From Basidiobolus ranarum (lineage: Eukaryota > Basidiobolomycota > Basidiobolomycetes > Basidiobolales): DNA of 29,729 nucleotides. Made by a program: the position numbers and the translations under genes. The stretch covers positions 1 to 29,729 of the forward strand of contig JASJQH010000103.1 of NCBI GenBank assembly GCA_040143965.1. Direction: 5' to 3'. The notes under the pieces were generated by a model, which was not told the DNA's origin, ran no database searches, and saw nothing but the letters and a program-made list of their open reading frames with translations. This document shows positions 1 through 8,902 of this stretch, in pieces (positions within the stretch are counted from its first letter, which is position 1; the number at the start of each line of letters is the position of its first letter).

Positions 1-588
1 GGAGGTAACGGTGGAGGAAATGGTGGTGGTGCTTACGATACCGGCAATGGTGGTAACGGCGGTGGAAATGGTGGCGACAATGGCGGTAACGGCGGAGGAA
101 ATGGAGGAAACGGTGGTGCCTATGGCCCTGGAGGTGGTAACGGAGGCGACAGTGGCCCAGGAAAGGGGGGTGGTGAGAAGGGAGGGAACGGTGGAGGGGC
201 TTACGATACCGGCAATGGTGGCAACGGTGGTGGAAATGGTGGCGATAACGGCGGCGGTAACGGTGGTGGAAATGGTGGTGCCTACGGTCCTGGAGGTGGT
301 AATGGAGGCGGCAGTGGCCCCGGAAACGGTGGTGGTGACAATGGAGGTAACGGTGGTGGCGCTTACGATACCGGTAATGGTGGTAATGGCGGTGGAAATG
401 GTGGTGATAATGGCGGCAACGGCGGCGGAAATGGAGGTGCCTATGGCCCTGGAGGTGGTAACGGGGGCGGCAGTGGCCCTGGAAATGGTGGTGCAGGCAA
501 TGGTGAAGGGGCCGATTGCGATGAGAACGCCGGTGGAAATGGTGGAGGTGGAAATGGCGGAGCTTATAACCCCCATTCCGACTTGTAA
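1..588 (+). CDS. Glycine-rich GGN/GGX repeat protein, 3' end of gene (5' truncated)
   Basis: Frame 1 is open from the window edge to a TAA at 586-588 (195 codons; no in-frame ATG, so the start lies outside). The product is almost entirely Gly and Asn, as GGN/GGGN triplets punctuated by AYDTG and AYGPGGG blocks and Ser-Gly-Pro-Gly steps. The last residues are GGAYNPHSDL, after one cysteine in an acidic patch (GADCDEN). Codon choice supports this frame: Gly is mixed GGT/GGA/GGC and Asn alternates AAT/AAC, the usual signature of selection on protein. Overlapping frames give Val/Met-rich low-complexity strings and are artefacts. Function is unknown. By composition it is likely an extracellular wall, adhesive or matrix protein, or an intrinsically disordered one; the N-terminus that would show a signal peptide is missing. 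No family is claimed. Confidence 0.75.
   Translation, partial: GGNGGGNGGGAYDTGNGGNGGGNGGDNGGNGGGNGGNGGAYGPGGGNGGDSGPGKGGGEKGGNGGGAYDTGNGGNGGGNGGDNGGGNGGGNGGAYGPGGGNGGGSGPGNGGGDNGGNGGGAYDTGNGGNGGGNGGDNGGNGGGNGGAYGPGGGNGGGSGPGNGGAGNGEGADCDENAGGNGGGGNGGAYNPHSDL
31..522 (+). repeat. Three tandem coding repeats of about 54-56 codons
   Basis: Within the glycine-rich frame the AYDTG block recurs with its GCT codon at 31, 199 and 361, giving periods of 168 and 162 nt (56 and 54 codons). Each unit runs AYDTG, then a GGN-rich run, then AYGPGGGNGG, then SGPG, then a short charged or Asn-rich linker. The third unit decays after about 522 into the unique C-terminus. Length differences are whole codons, so the array stays in frame. 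Confidence 0.8.
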
Positions 589-684
589 CTCAATTGTTTC
601 ACGAAGCTTGTTGTCGAATATTCAATAGTTAATTACGCTTATATCAAATGAGATTATCCTCTAAATTCTTGTACTTTTAACCAC

Positions 685-690
685 AATAAA
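685..690 (+). terminator. AATAAA poly(A) signal of the glycine-rich gene
   Basis: AATAAA lies 97 nt after the TAA at 588, a normal distance for fungal 3' end formation. From here to about 1200 I see no ORF, RNA gene or clear repeat, only AT-rich intergenic sequence. Confidence 0.45.
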
Positions 691-1225
691 AATCTAAAAT
701 TGATATTTCTGTATAAGTTTATGTTCTACCAGGTGCTGATTTCAGCTTCAGTTTTACTTTGTTAAAGGTATGGAGACCAAGTGAGATACGGATTCTCGAC
801 CGGTTTTGGAGGTTCAAATTTCATGATAGTGTGAACTGGGACAGAAAGCAATACTTCGTATATAGGCTAATATAAACCAGGGCATATATTTTTAACCTTC
901 ATAATGCTCTGATAACTCTGTATCGAATACATACACATACGTATTGAATTTGGGTTGGTTAATTGACGTTTTGCGGTTTTCAGTTGATGGAATGAGCACT
1001 TCAATATTTTCTCTTCATTCAAGAACCAAGGCTACCTAGTATTTCTATTTTGGAATATACCGTATGTTGATATCGTGTATTGTTGGTTTTATGTCAACTT
1101 TAACAATTTTCTATCACAGTTATTCTAATGTCAGAAAAGGAATGAAGCATATATACGCTTATACTGATTCAACATATAAATCCAGTCATTAGACCCCGGC
1201 CTCGTCTCAGTATTATTTTTCCAAA

Positions 1226-1355
1226 CCAATTTGAGCATTTTCATTAGTTTCATTATTTTCCCGAACCAATTTTGGCCGACACTAGAATCTCTTTGTACAC
1301 CTAAGCCACTTTGGCTGACGTAACATGCTGATTAATGGTAGAAAAGGTATATAAG
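1226..1355 (+). promoter_or_regulatory. Promoter of the OsmC-family gene: two CCAAT boxes, TGACGTAA, TATA box
   Basis: Two CCAAT boxes (1226-1230 and 1266-1270) lie in two imperfect copies of a sequence spaced exactly 40 bp apart. TGACGTAA, a CREB/ATF or Yap-like octamer, is at 1316-1323. TATATAAG is at 1348-1355, 35 bp before the ATG at 1390. This layout implies a very short 5' UTR and supports ATG 1390 over the in-frame GTG at 1366. Stress-factor control is inference. Confidence 0.55.
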
Positions 1356-1389
1356 GATAGATTAGGTGGTTAAAATCACTTACTACAAC

Positions 1390-1875
1390 ATGCTATCTTC
1401 ACGCCCCTTGATTACTAAGGCTACATCAAATCATAAACTCTACACTCGCTCAGCTATATTCATTCCCAGAGCTTCCTTTTCCACTCGTGTAGTTGTGACA
1501 ACATACAATGGATATCGACAGGAGGCGCAGATAGACAAACATCGACTAACCATTGACGAGCCAGTCGACGTTGGTGGCACCGATGCCGGGCCAGATCCAA
1601 TATCCACTGTAGCTAGTGCACTTGGTGGATGCACCAATATCACATTGCAGATGTACGCCAAAAGAAAGAAGTATCCACTAGAGAAAGTCATCACCTCGGT
1701 GCATACTCTGAAAAATTCTGATGCAGGAAATGCAACCGCATTTCATAGGACCATTCAACTGGTAGGGGAGGAACTAAAGCCGGAACACCGTGAGAGTCTT
1801 TTAAATATTGCTAATAAGTGTCCAGTTCATCGTATTCTGGAGAATTCTACCAAAATCGTTACAGAATTGGTATAA
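1390..1875 (+). CDS. OsmC/Ohr-family protein, probably mitochondrial
   Basis: Single-exon gene of 161 aa. The body is OsmC-like: DEPVDVGGTDAGPDP at about 61-75, then the helix SALGGCTNITLQMYAKRKK with the first conserved Cys, and NKCPVHRIL near the C-terminus with the second. These two cysteines form the thiol centre that reduces organic hydroperoxides in characterised OsmC/Ohr enzymes. The first 30 or so residues (MLSSRPLITKATSNHKLYTR...) are rich in Ser, Arg and Lys with no acidic residue, as in a mitochondrial presequence. ATG 1390 is used because the frame otherwise opens only at a GTG. Substrate is not predictable. It converges tail-to-tail with arrestin A, with 112 nt between stops. Confidence 0.88.
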   Translation: MLSSRPLITKATSNHKLYTRSAIFIPRASFSTRVVVTTYNGYRQEAQIDKHRLTIDEPVDVGGTDAGPDPISTVASALGGCTNITLQMYAKRKKYPLEKVITSVHTLKNSDAGNATAFHRTIQLVGEELKPEHRESLLNIANKCPVHRILENSTKIVTELV

Positions 1876-1901
1876 ACAGTAAAAACCAGCATTGACACTA
1901 G

Positions 1902-1907
1902 AATAAA
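1902..1907 (+). terminator. AATAAA poly(A) signal of the OsmC gene
   Basis: AATAAA starts 27 nt after the OsmC stop, with a second copy at about 1919. Both lie in the short convergent spacer before arrestin A, whose own signal must overlap on the other strand. Confidence 0.45.
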
Positions 1908-1987
1908 TGTTTAGTTTAATAAATTAAATTAAGGTGCAACCAGGGATGCTACATAGAATTACGGCAAATATATACAGAAGAGCCATT

Positions 1988-3039
1988 TCAGGATAATTCG
2001 ATCGGAGGTTTCTCCTCGTAGGGTGGCGGTAGAGAATACCTCACTACTTCAGCTCTGCTGTCTGTAGTGAATTCCATGGGCTCGTAGCTAGGTGGAGACT
2101 GTGACAGCTCGAATTGAGCTTCAGAACGAATCGAAAAAGGTATGTCAACATAGAACCACCAGCGTCGCTTGAAAATGTCGCTGAGCTTAACCTTAGCAAC
2201 CAATAAGTGAGATACCTCGATAACATCGGTTTGACAATCAGGATGAGCAGATTCGGGTATTTGAATCATCATCGAGAATTCTGATTGGCCTACATCAAAT
2301 CTGGGCACGGGTCGATTGATCTCGCATAATTTTTCCGTTTCAAACTCTGGACGTTGCGAAAGGTTAGAGAATCTCGCAACTTCTTTGATCGACAAAGATA
2401 TATCGGTAATGGTAAAGTAAGTGTCATGAACGATGAATGAGAACTGCAGAGGCATTGTGTTTCCTGGGAAGAATTGGGTTTTGGGTATAGTGGCAGCATA
2501 ACGTAGATTATTAGCCCATCGGCCTATACATGATATTTGGCCAGCCATGTCTCCATTAAAGTCGAAAGAAGCCCGTTGAACCTTCACCAGCACTGTTTTG
2601 CTAATATTTCGTACTAGTGAAGGTCGTTCAATGGTGGCTATGAGACGATATAAAATATGACCTGTTGGAACTCTAACGGAAACCGGTAAACTTCCCTTGA
2701 TCGGATATTCAAAAGGGAATTCATACGATTCACCAGCATGGAGTGTATGTAAAGTGGCTTCAACATTCATAAAAGTCCAACTATTGTCAAGAAAAGATAC
2801 ATTTTGCCAAGCTTCTATAGTCAAATGGTTAGAATATACAATAAACAAAGCCGCACAGTGGTTCACTAACCTCGAAGAGTTTTTAGTTCGATCCTCCCTT
2901 CAAATTGAAGTCTAACTGCCTTGACTTTGATAGTTTTAGTAGGTGCTATAATCAAAGTCCCGTATAGTACACTTCCAACCGATTCCGCAGGTGAACCATG
3001 TAAGATTATTGGGTCATCACGTAAGCGAATTTCAATCAT
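1988..3039 (-). CDS. Alpha-arrestin (ART/ARRDC-like) A with two PPxY motifs
   Basis: Two exons: 3039-2871 and 2814-1988, joined across a 56-nt GTTAGT...TATAG intron (phase 1), giving 331 aa. The N-terminus reads MIEIRLRDDPIILHGSPAES and leads into the Arrestin_N fold, with GESYEFPFEYPIKGSLPVSV as the signature. An Arrestin_C domain follows at about 160-285 (FFPGNTMPLQFSF...). The tail carries PPSY (297-300) and PPPY (319-322). In yeasts such proteins (ART family, PalF/Rim8) recruit Rsp5/Nedd4 ubiquitin ligase through PPxY to plasma-membrane transporters for endocytosis. The target here is unknown. The intron position and phase are shared with arrestins B and D. Confidence 0.88.
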
Positions 3040-3384
3040 ACTATTAATAATACGAGCAGCCGAGCATCAAGTGGACAAGGGAGGAAGATGAGAGGAAAAG
3101 GTAGAAATTGAATGGATATTCAGAGCGCTGGCAGTTATATATTCAGTAGTTATGGCCATTCAAGCCCAACTGTGAAATAATACATCTTTCAACAGCAGCA
3201 TTATGATGGTCTTACCACAAGTCTCACAAACACTGCTGATTACTCTATACAACAGACTACTCTATCCTTTTCCCGGGGTTCTCAGTCAACTATAACTATA
3301 AAAGTTAACTGTTGTCATCCCTATAAATTCTTGCTAGATATCGTCACAACATTATAAAATCCCCACTTGTCCAACAGCTGGTGT

Positions 3385-3645
3385 AATCTAGTAGCGACAT
3401 ATCACCAACCCAGTAGCGAGTGCGATCATATATCTTCATCAATCTGGTAAGAATCTAGTAGCGACATATCATCAATCCAGTAGCAAGTACTGCTAGTAAC
3501 GAGCGTACTATTGCCATTAATCCAATATCGGATAATCAGCATATTATCATCAATCTAGAAGCGAGCATAATCGGCATACTAACATCAATCTGGTGGTGAG
3601 TATGATCAGCATATATTATCAGCTTATATTATCAGTAATCCTGGC
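3385..3645 (+). repeat. Degenerate tandem repeat (minisatellite-like)
   Basis: A core like ATCAATCTAGTAGCGAGCAT, often followed by ATCAGCATAT, recurs at least five times with variants (AGTAGCGACAT, AGTAGCGAGTG, AGTAGCAAGTA, AGAAGCGAGCA, GGTGGTGAGTA). Spacing varies from about 35 to 60 bp. The copies have drifted, so the array is old. No ORF crosses it. Confidence 0.65.
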
Positions 3646-3759
3646 AGTTTCCATCATCCTTAATGAAATTGATCAATAATGGGATAACATTCATTTCAGG
3701 TATTATACGGTATATGTAATATTTGGTGTAACATGTAACACACTTTTTGGTTGCCTTAC

Positions 3760-3778
3760 ATATATATATATATATATT
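3760..3778 (+). repeat. (TA)n microsatellite
   Basis: About nine uninterrupted AT dinucleotides. Confidence 0.9.
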
Positions 3779-4279
3779 CATTTGCTTCCGGTATCTTAAC
3801 CGGTGTCTTAACCCTAAGTGAATGCTCTTAATTTTTATCTATAATTACCGCAATATTCTTTGCTTTATCGCTACTTACCACAACACTCTGTTTAGAGTAA
3901 GGATTTAGTGACAGACCTGGTAATATTGCCCCTCATCAGCCTCCACAAGGCTACTGGGAATGTGAAGTTAGAAATACCTTATTTAGACTAATTTCACTTC
4001 GGTTTAATAACTTGCCTAATACTGAAGTAGGTATTCTTTAACTAAGATGGGATTTTGGATGAATTACCATATATAGTCCTACTTTATACTGTTGAGTGGA
4101 GTGTAAACAAATTTGATGCTTATTTGATGTCTACTCACTGCTAACCCGTCACCAAACTCCATCTTGGAAAATCCAACAAACATACCCACGTGTTTGATAT
4201 ACTTCCCACCAAAATAAAGACTTTTGGAAAGCAAAAGAATTGTAACACCGCGTTTACACCTACTTCATTAAGGAAAAGC

Positions 4280-4397
4280 TGACGTCACATATACCCATTT
4301 GGTAGTCCACGGCTGGATTTACTTAAATGCAAATTCGAAATAGGAATTATTTAAAATATGCTTTCGTTTTCTCACCTCCTCTAGCCTCTATATAAAA
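4280..4397 (+). promoter_or_regulatory. PL14 promoter: consensus CRE plus TATA box
   Basis: The full palindromic cAMP-response element TGACGTCA lies at 4280-4287 and TATATAAAA at 4389-4397. The ATG is at 4462, leaving room for a 5' UTR of about 35-40 nt. CRE sites bind ATF/CREB bZIP factors; activity here is inferred. Confidence 0.6.
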
Positions 4398-4461
4398 CCC
4401 CTATAGCCTAGACACTTCATTTGTTTATTCGATCATTTAATTTGTGAACTGGCTAATAGCT

Positions 4462-5445
4462 ATGTTCGTTAACTTCGCCTTTCCTCTTCTACTTCTTACT
4501 TTAACAGCTAGTCATGCTGCAGCTAATCCTGCCGAGATATCACGTTTCATATTCCAGAAAGCCTGGTCACCCAAATCTCTGAATTTAACCGATTGGAATT
4601 TCCGTAGCGGAGCCAAGAGTTCCTTCGACAGTGTATCGATGATAAAAGACCCTTTCAACACCAATCAGGATACATGCTATAATATACCTTTCGCTAAGCA
4701 AAGCTATGGTATAGATGGAAGTAATAATAGTGGAGTTCATGCCAACTTTAAACCACTACAAGATCACCAAGCCAATCGAGCAATGATTAGCTATGAAGTA
4801 GGATTCCCCGAAAACTTCAATTGGGTTAAAGGTGGCAAACTTCCAGGCTTATTTGGAGGATCTGCAGATTTAGGTTGCACTGGTGGCCGTGAGGCTAACG
4901 GGTACAATTGTTTCTCTACTAGATTGATGTGGCGCGAAGGTGGAGTTGGTGAAGTGTATGCATATATACCCAAATCACTAAACAGAAAGCTATGCTCTAG
5001 ATCAGATACCACCTGTAATTCGGAGTATGGGACATCAATCGGCCGAAACTTCAGGTTCAATGCAGGCAGCTGGAACAAGGTTGATTTGTTTGTTCAACTT
5101 AACACTGGAAATGAACAAAATGGCTACTTAAAGCTCTATGTCAATGGGAAGTTACAGGTGGATTTATCCAACCTCGTGTATCGTTCAGCTGATGACTTGT
5201 ATGCAGATACATTTGAGTTCAGCTCATTTTTTGGTGGCTCTACTCCAGACTACGCTACACCAGTTGACACTAATGTTTACATCAAAAATATCAAATTTCA
5301 AACTGATCCGGAGTACTTGGAGAATACATTGATTACATTGGATAGCTCATCAACCAGTTCCACGCCGTTAAAGACTATTTATTTATTACTCCTCAGCACC
5401 TCCATCATCAAGATCATGAATTTCTACCCAACTGTAAATATCTAA
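4462..5445 (+). CDS. Secreted polysaccharide lyase family 14 (PL14) protein
   Basis: Intronless, 327 aa. It starts at ATG 4462 with a clear signal peptide (MFVNFAFPLLLLTLTASHAA, cleavage near AANP); an upstream GTG in frame is not used. The PL14 core is recognisable: FNWVKGGKLPGLFGG, then a Cys/Gly block (DLGCTGGREANGYNCFSTRL), MWREGGVGEVYAYIP, a second Cys pair, YGTSIGRNFRFNAGSWNKV, and GYLKLYVNGK. This is the beta-jelly-roll seen in chlorella-virus vAL-1 and molluscan alginate lyases, which cleave uronic-acid polymers by beta-elimination. The substrate here is unknown (glucuronan or alginate-like). The tail has a Ser/Thr stretch (LDSSSTSSTPLK) and a hydrophobic run followed by a polar end, so a GPI anchor is possible but atypical. 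Confidence 0.88.
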   Translation: MFVNFAFPLLLLTLTASHAAANPAEISRFIFQKAWSPKSLNLTDWNFRSGAKSSFDSVSMIKDPFNTNQDTCYNIPFAKQSYGIDGSNNSGVHANFKPLQDHQANRAMISYEVGFPENFNWVKGGKLPGLFGGSADLGCTGGREANGYNCFSTRLMWREGGVGEVYAYIPKSLNRKLCSRSDTTCNSEYGTSIGRNFRFNAGSWNKVDLFVQLNTGNEQNGYLKLYVNGKLQVDLSNLVYRSADDLYADTFEFSSFFGGSTPDYATPVDTNVYIKNIKFQTDPEYLENTLITLDSSSTSSTPLKTIYLLLLSTSIIKIMNFYPTVNI

Positions 5446-5529
5446 TTCTTACTTTATTATACTCGATAATTTGTAATCTATCATTTAAATTGGATAAATA
5501 TCTACAATTTCTATGATATCTTCAGAAAA

Positions 5530-6006
5530 TTACCCAAAAAATTGTCGCATTTTACTTGTTACCATGTGAGACATCTTTCTAGTTGGATAGCAACGAAGTT
5601 CTTGGGTTCCACGCGTAGTACAGAATATGAATGGATCAATTGCGGAGTTTTCTAAATTTAATTGCTTCTTGAACTCATGATTAGCTGGACGTGGATGGTA
5701 TTTGGAGTGTATCGTACGATAGAATCTCTTTGCATCACGAAGAAACGAAGCTGAAACTTGTTGATTTGGTGGGCAGAATAGAGTAGGTGTGATACAAGTT
5801 CTTTTACTGCGTACGTTGTTTCTTTTTCTCACCAGTTCCCGTTTTATACTCAAAAGCCAAGTCGCTCGATGGATGCTCGGGTTATATTTATCCATACGAA
5901 GAGTATTTGCTGGGCTTATTTGGGTATGAGGTGGTAGAGACGAGAGGGAGTAGTTTGCCATGAAAACAGACCCACTGTCTAGGAGCGAAAACCAGAAAAC
6001 CTTCAT
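5530..6006 (-). CDS. Unrecognised protein with dibasic RSKR site and four cysteines
   Basis: Open frame of 158 aa from ATG 6006 (the longer frame opens only at TTG). The first 16 residues, MKVFWFSLLDSGSVFM, are moderately hydrophobic but make a poor signal peptide. Past the middle a basic run, KRNNVRSKR, matches a Kex2/furin R-x-K-R site. It is followed directly by TCITPTLFCPP, a second Cys pair (CTTRGTQELRC) and a Lys/Arg-rich end. This could be a secreted pro-protein with a small disulfide domain, or a basic nuclear protein. I recognise no family. It converges with PL14 (84 nt between stops). TATAAG sits only 4 nt before the ATG, which casts doubt on the start. Confidence 0.45.
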   Translation of the reverse strand: MKVFWFSLLDSGSVFMANYSLSSLPPHTQISPANTLRMDKYNPSIHRATWLLSIKRELVRKRNNVRSKRTCITPTLFCPPNQQVSASFLRDAKRFYRTIHSKYHPRPANHEFKKQLNLENSAIDPFIFCTTRGTQELRCYPTRKMSHMVTSKMRQFFG

Positions 6007-6600
6007 GCTTATAAAGGAGCTCAATATTCGTTTCCTTAAATTGATATAATATATGGTATGTATTGATGGGTAGATAGGGCAGTTTCTATTACATGAAAGG
6101 CCTCGCAGAATACAATCAATTATATGTAGAAAGTTGGTATCAGATACGCATTGTTGAGCATGTGAGTAGGAAATTATTTAGACACACATTTATGTTGAAT
6201 TGGGAGTAAAGCTGTTTAAATGTGTATTAATATCTAGGCAACATTGCGCAATTAGATGAACTTAAATAGAAAATACTCAACCAATCTCCGCCCAGTGAAC
6301 CCTTATCAAGAAAACGTGTTTTCAAACTTGTTTATCAATCAGAAAATATTATTTGAATGTGGTTATGATATATATTTATAAATACACAGTTAATGCATGC
6401 CTCCACCTTAATTACAGTTTGCTCATGTTAATTATATGCGTTCTACTAGAATAAATGAAGAAATTCATACATTTATATCAAATAACTAGCCGCCCATGAA
6501 CAGCCTTTTGATCATCTTTGATTGAGGTTACTTCTTCTATAGTCCATTGGGTTACGTCTCAGGTCAAAGCTGATATTCAAAGCAACATAGGGCTCTTTTG
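6007..6600. other. AT-rich intergenic interval, divergent promoters
   Basis: Lies between the minus-strand ORF at 5530-6006 and the plus-strand membrane-protein gene. It holds TATATTATATC-like AT tracts near 6046-6056 but no ORF, RNA gene or repeat that I can support. Confidence 0.5.
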
Positions 6601-7783
6601 ATGAAAGACCCTATTCGTCGTTGGCGTTCGTCTTCTGTTGGCCAGTTTACCCCGTCAGATAAAAGCCCTTCTGGTTTCAAATATCACACTTTCTCTGGTG
6701 CTAGACATAGAGAACTTTTAGAGTTAAAAGTAAAGCGGGAGCGCCCAGAACACTCAACCAAGAACCTGGCTCAATGCATCTCAATCTTTACTGTGTTATT
6801 CTCCCTTTACATTCCCAACTTGGTAGAGAGTTATTCCGGTATGTGAGCTTCCTGTGCTTATCTAAACTGTGTTTATCTTTGTCGAATTAACGAAAAGGTA
6901 ACAGATGATTTGTACAAAATACAAAAACGAGTCCCCAAAAGTTGGTTGATTTTTTCTGGACTTGTGGTGTGCCTATTGAGTATGACTTTCTTTAAGTTAG
7001 TCCTTTTTTGTGCCGCCTTTATTGTATGTTGTAAGTAGTAGTTTCCGTGGTAGCAAAATTGGCCAATAATCTTTGGAACTTACTCTTACAATTTACCTTC
7101 AAGCAACTTCCATTTATGGTATTTGTCAACATTTAATTCCTTCCAGGTTCCATTCATACACTTCTTTCAAGTTACTTGGAGGCCTTTCAGGTTTATTTGG
7201 AGGTTACCTGCTTATACGTTTTTGGTGGTTACTATTAGCTTCACTAGGAGCTCTTGTTGGCACAGTGATGGGGATGACTCTAACCCTTTCAAGTAAATAT
7301 TTGATTACAGAGGGACGTAAGCTTCGACTAATTCTCATTCTATTATCTGGTTGTGGTGGAGTGTGTGTTGTTTATTTCCTCGATAATATGTTTGACGTGG
7401 TCCTTTTCACCTTCAATAATATTCCAATTCTTCTCCACACTACTTTGAAACTGACCATCAATCTCGGTGTCGGTGCTATGAACGAAGTATGCAATGCGAT
7501 ACTCGCCACCTTTACCCAAGGAATACAGGGGGTGTTTGCGCTGATCCACCATCTAACTTTATCATTCATCCAATTATTATTTAATCTTTCTGGCCTCATA
7601 ATAGCCATCATACATGGTGTTTATGAGACAATATTTACCGTTTTCTATGGACTTATCATTGGTGGCAGATCAATGTATCTCTTATGTTTAGATGTTCTCT
7701 CTCTCGTGGATTATATCTTTTCGAAATTGGCGAATTTAATTATTCATTTGACTGTCATTTATGTTACCGTACTCACGGATTAA
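6601..7783 (+). CDS. Polytopic membrane protein, family not recognised
   Basis: Three exons, 6601-6838, 6905-7030 and 7104-7783, joined by introns GTATGT...AACAG (66 nt) and GTAAGT...TTCAAG (73 nt), both phase 1; the total closes at 347 aa. The N-terminal 60 residues are basic and soluble (MKDPIRRWRSSSVGQF...). Next comes LAQCISIFTVLFSLYIPNLV, a short charged loop (DDLYKIQKRVPK), then a dense series of hydrophobic segments to the C-terminus. I count about eight possible membrane spans or hairpins, separated by very few charges. It could be an ER or lipid-droplet hairpin protein, but I see no diagnostic motif. Both introns restore frame to long open sequence, which supports the gene. Confidence 0.65.
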
Positions 7784-8151
7784 TGCTCCACTTGGTCCAA
7801 TTTATGTACAGTTTGATTTAATCAACCACTTCTGGAAAGTACTCTTGAACCCTTTTTATACCCAAGAATTACCAAGTCATGTTGCATGGAATAGAAGTCA
7901 ATTTGAACGAAAGTGATTACAATTTATTGGTATTATAGTAGTAAAACTAAGTAAAGTATTTGCTATTGGATTTATAATCGATCAAAAAGATATTCATTAT
8001 TTACCCCTTCCCCCGATGTGGAAGCTGGTGGTAATGTGAGATGAATAAAGTTGAAATCTAAGGAATAAGAGGTGAGGGAGTGAAGAGAAGGTCGTGACGA
8101 CGGGTTTTCCGTCAAGTGGTATCTGAATGGACTAAAATATTCCTGCTTTGT

Positions 8152-8902
8152 TTACATCCAAATGTAAACAACGCCTACAGTTATGAGTCCAAGGATCTTA
8201 AAGATGACCGGGCGAGAGGCATCACTGAGCTTGGTGTTTGTAGGTGGACTGGTGGTGGGCTTAGCTGGACTTGAGGCCTGATTTGAGGGACGAGAAGCTG
8301 CACTAGATGCAGATGCTGTGGGCGCTCCACTCGATGATGGTTTACTAGCTCCCGAAGAGCCACTGGCTGATGGTGAGGCGCCAGCTGAACCGGTAGCTGA
8401 ACCAGTAGGTGAACCAGAGCTCTTACTAGCGGCACCACTCTTACCAGGGGATTCCTTTGGGGGACTGCTATCTCCACTACCAGCAGATAATTCGAAGTAA
8501 GGGCTATACGATATAGAACTTCCAACTCCAGCACGAATAGCATAATCTTTTCCTGGTTTCAAAGTAGTGGGAATAGCCCACTCATACTGTCCTTTACTCG
8601 AGTCTACTCCTTTCGCGATTTCAGCAACTGGTTGAAGAGCGGTTGGCGGACCACTCATCAAGTACAGATCGAAAGTAGCGGCCATCTTGGGTTCTACACC
8701 ATTGTCAGTCCTTTGATGTAGAAAGTAAGTAACGTAAATCAATGTTTGATCTTCAATATGAATATACTAACCAAGTAATAAACTGTGTAGAGCCTTCTTT
8801 CCAAGTAGCCATTAATGGGGAAGTGATAGCTACGTCACCATTTACCATGGTAACAAGTAGGAGAGCGGCAGAGGCAAATTTGACAAGAGTTTCAGAGAAC
8901 AT
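8152..8902 (-). CDS. Kre9/Knh1-type Ser-rich GPI-anchored wall protein
   Basis: Two exons, 8902-8772 and 8710-8152, with a 61-nt GTTAGT...AAAG intron (phase 2) splitting a Trp codon; 229 aa. It has a signal peptide (MFSETLVKFASAALLLVTMVNG) followed directly by the family start DVAITSPLMATWKEG and FITWTDNG. The single beta-sandwich domain ends at YSPYFELSAG, about residue 127. Then comes a Ser/Pro/Ala/Gly-rich stalk of about 75 residues, a likely O-mannosylation region, and a hydrophobic tail (ASRPVIFKILGLITVGVVYI) typical of GPI addition. Relatives (the Ser-Thr-rich GPI-anchored membrane family, PF10342) sit at the membrane or wall and in yeast Kre9 affect beta-1,6-glucan. It is convergent with the membrane-protein gene. 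Confidence 0.87.

Larger units (their letters stand above)
3040..4279. other. Gene-free interval between arrestin A and the PL14 gene
   Basis: No ORF of note on either strand. It holds the upstream region of arrestin A, the degenerate repeat at 3385-3645, a TA microsatellite at 3760-3778, and a palindromic E-box CACGTG at 4187-4192. Confidence 0.6.

Noticed and set aside
11-628. 205-codon Val/Met/Glu-rich frame over the glycine repeat
   Set aside because: It is the +2 reading of the GGN codons and ends beyond the true stop at 588. The Gly/Asn frame shows codon-position variation typical of real coding; this one is low-complexity shadow.
4040-4190. Loose inverted repeat (AGATGGGATTTTGGATG versus CATCTTGGAAAATCCAAC)
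   Set aside because: Arms match only in part and have no target duplication, so a MITE or hairpin is not supported.
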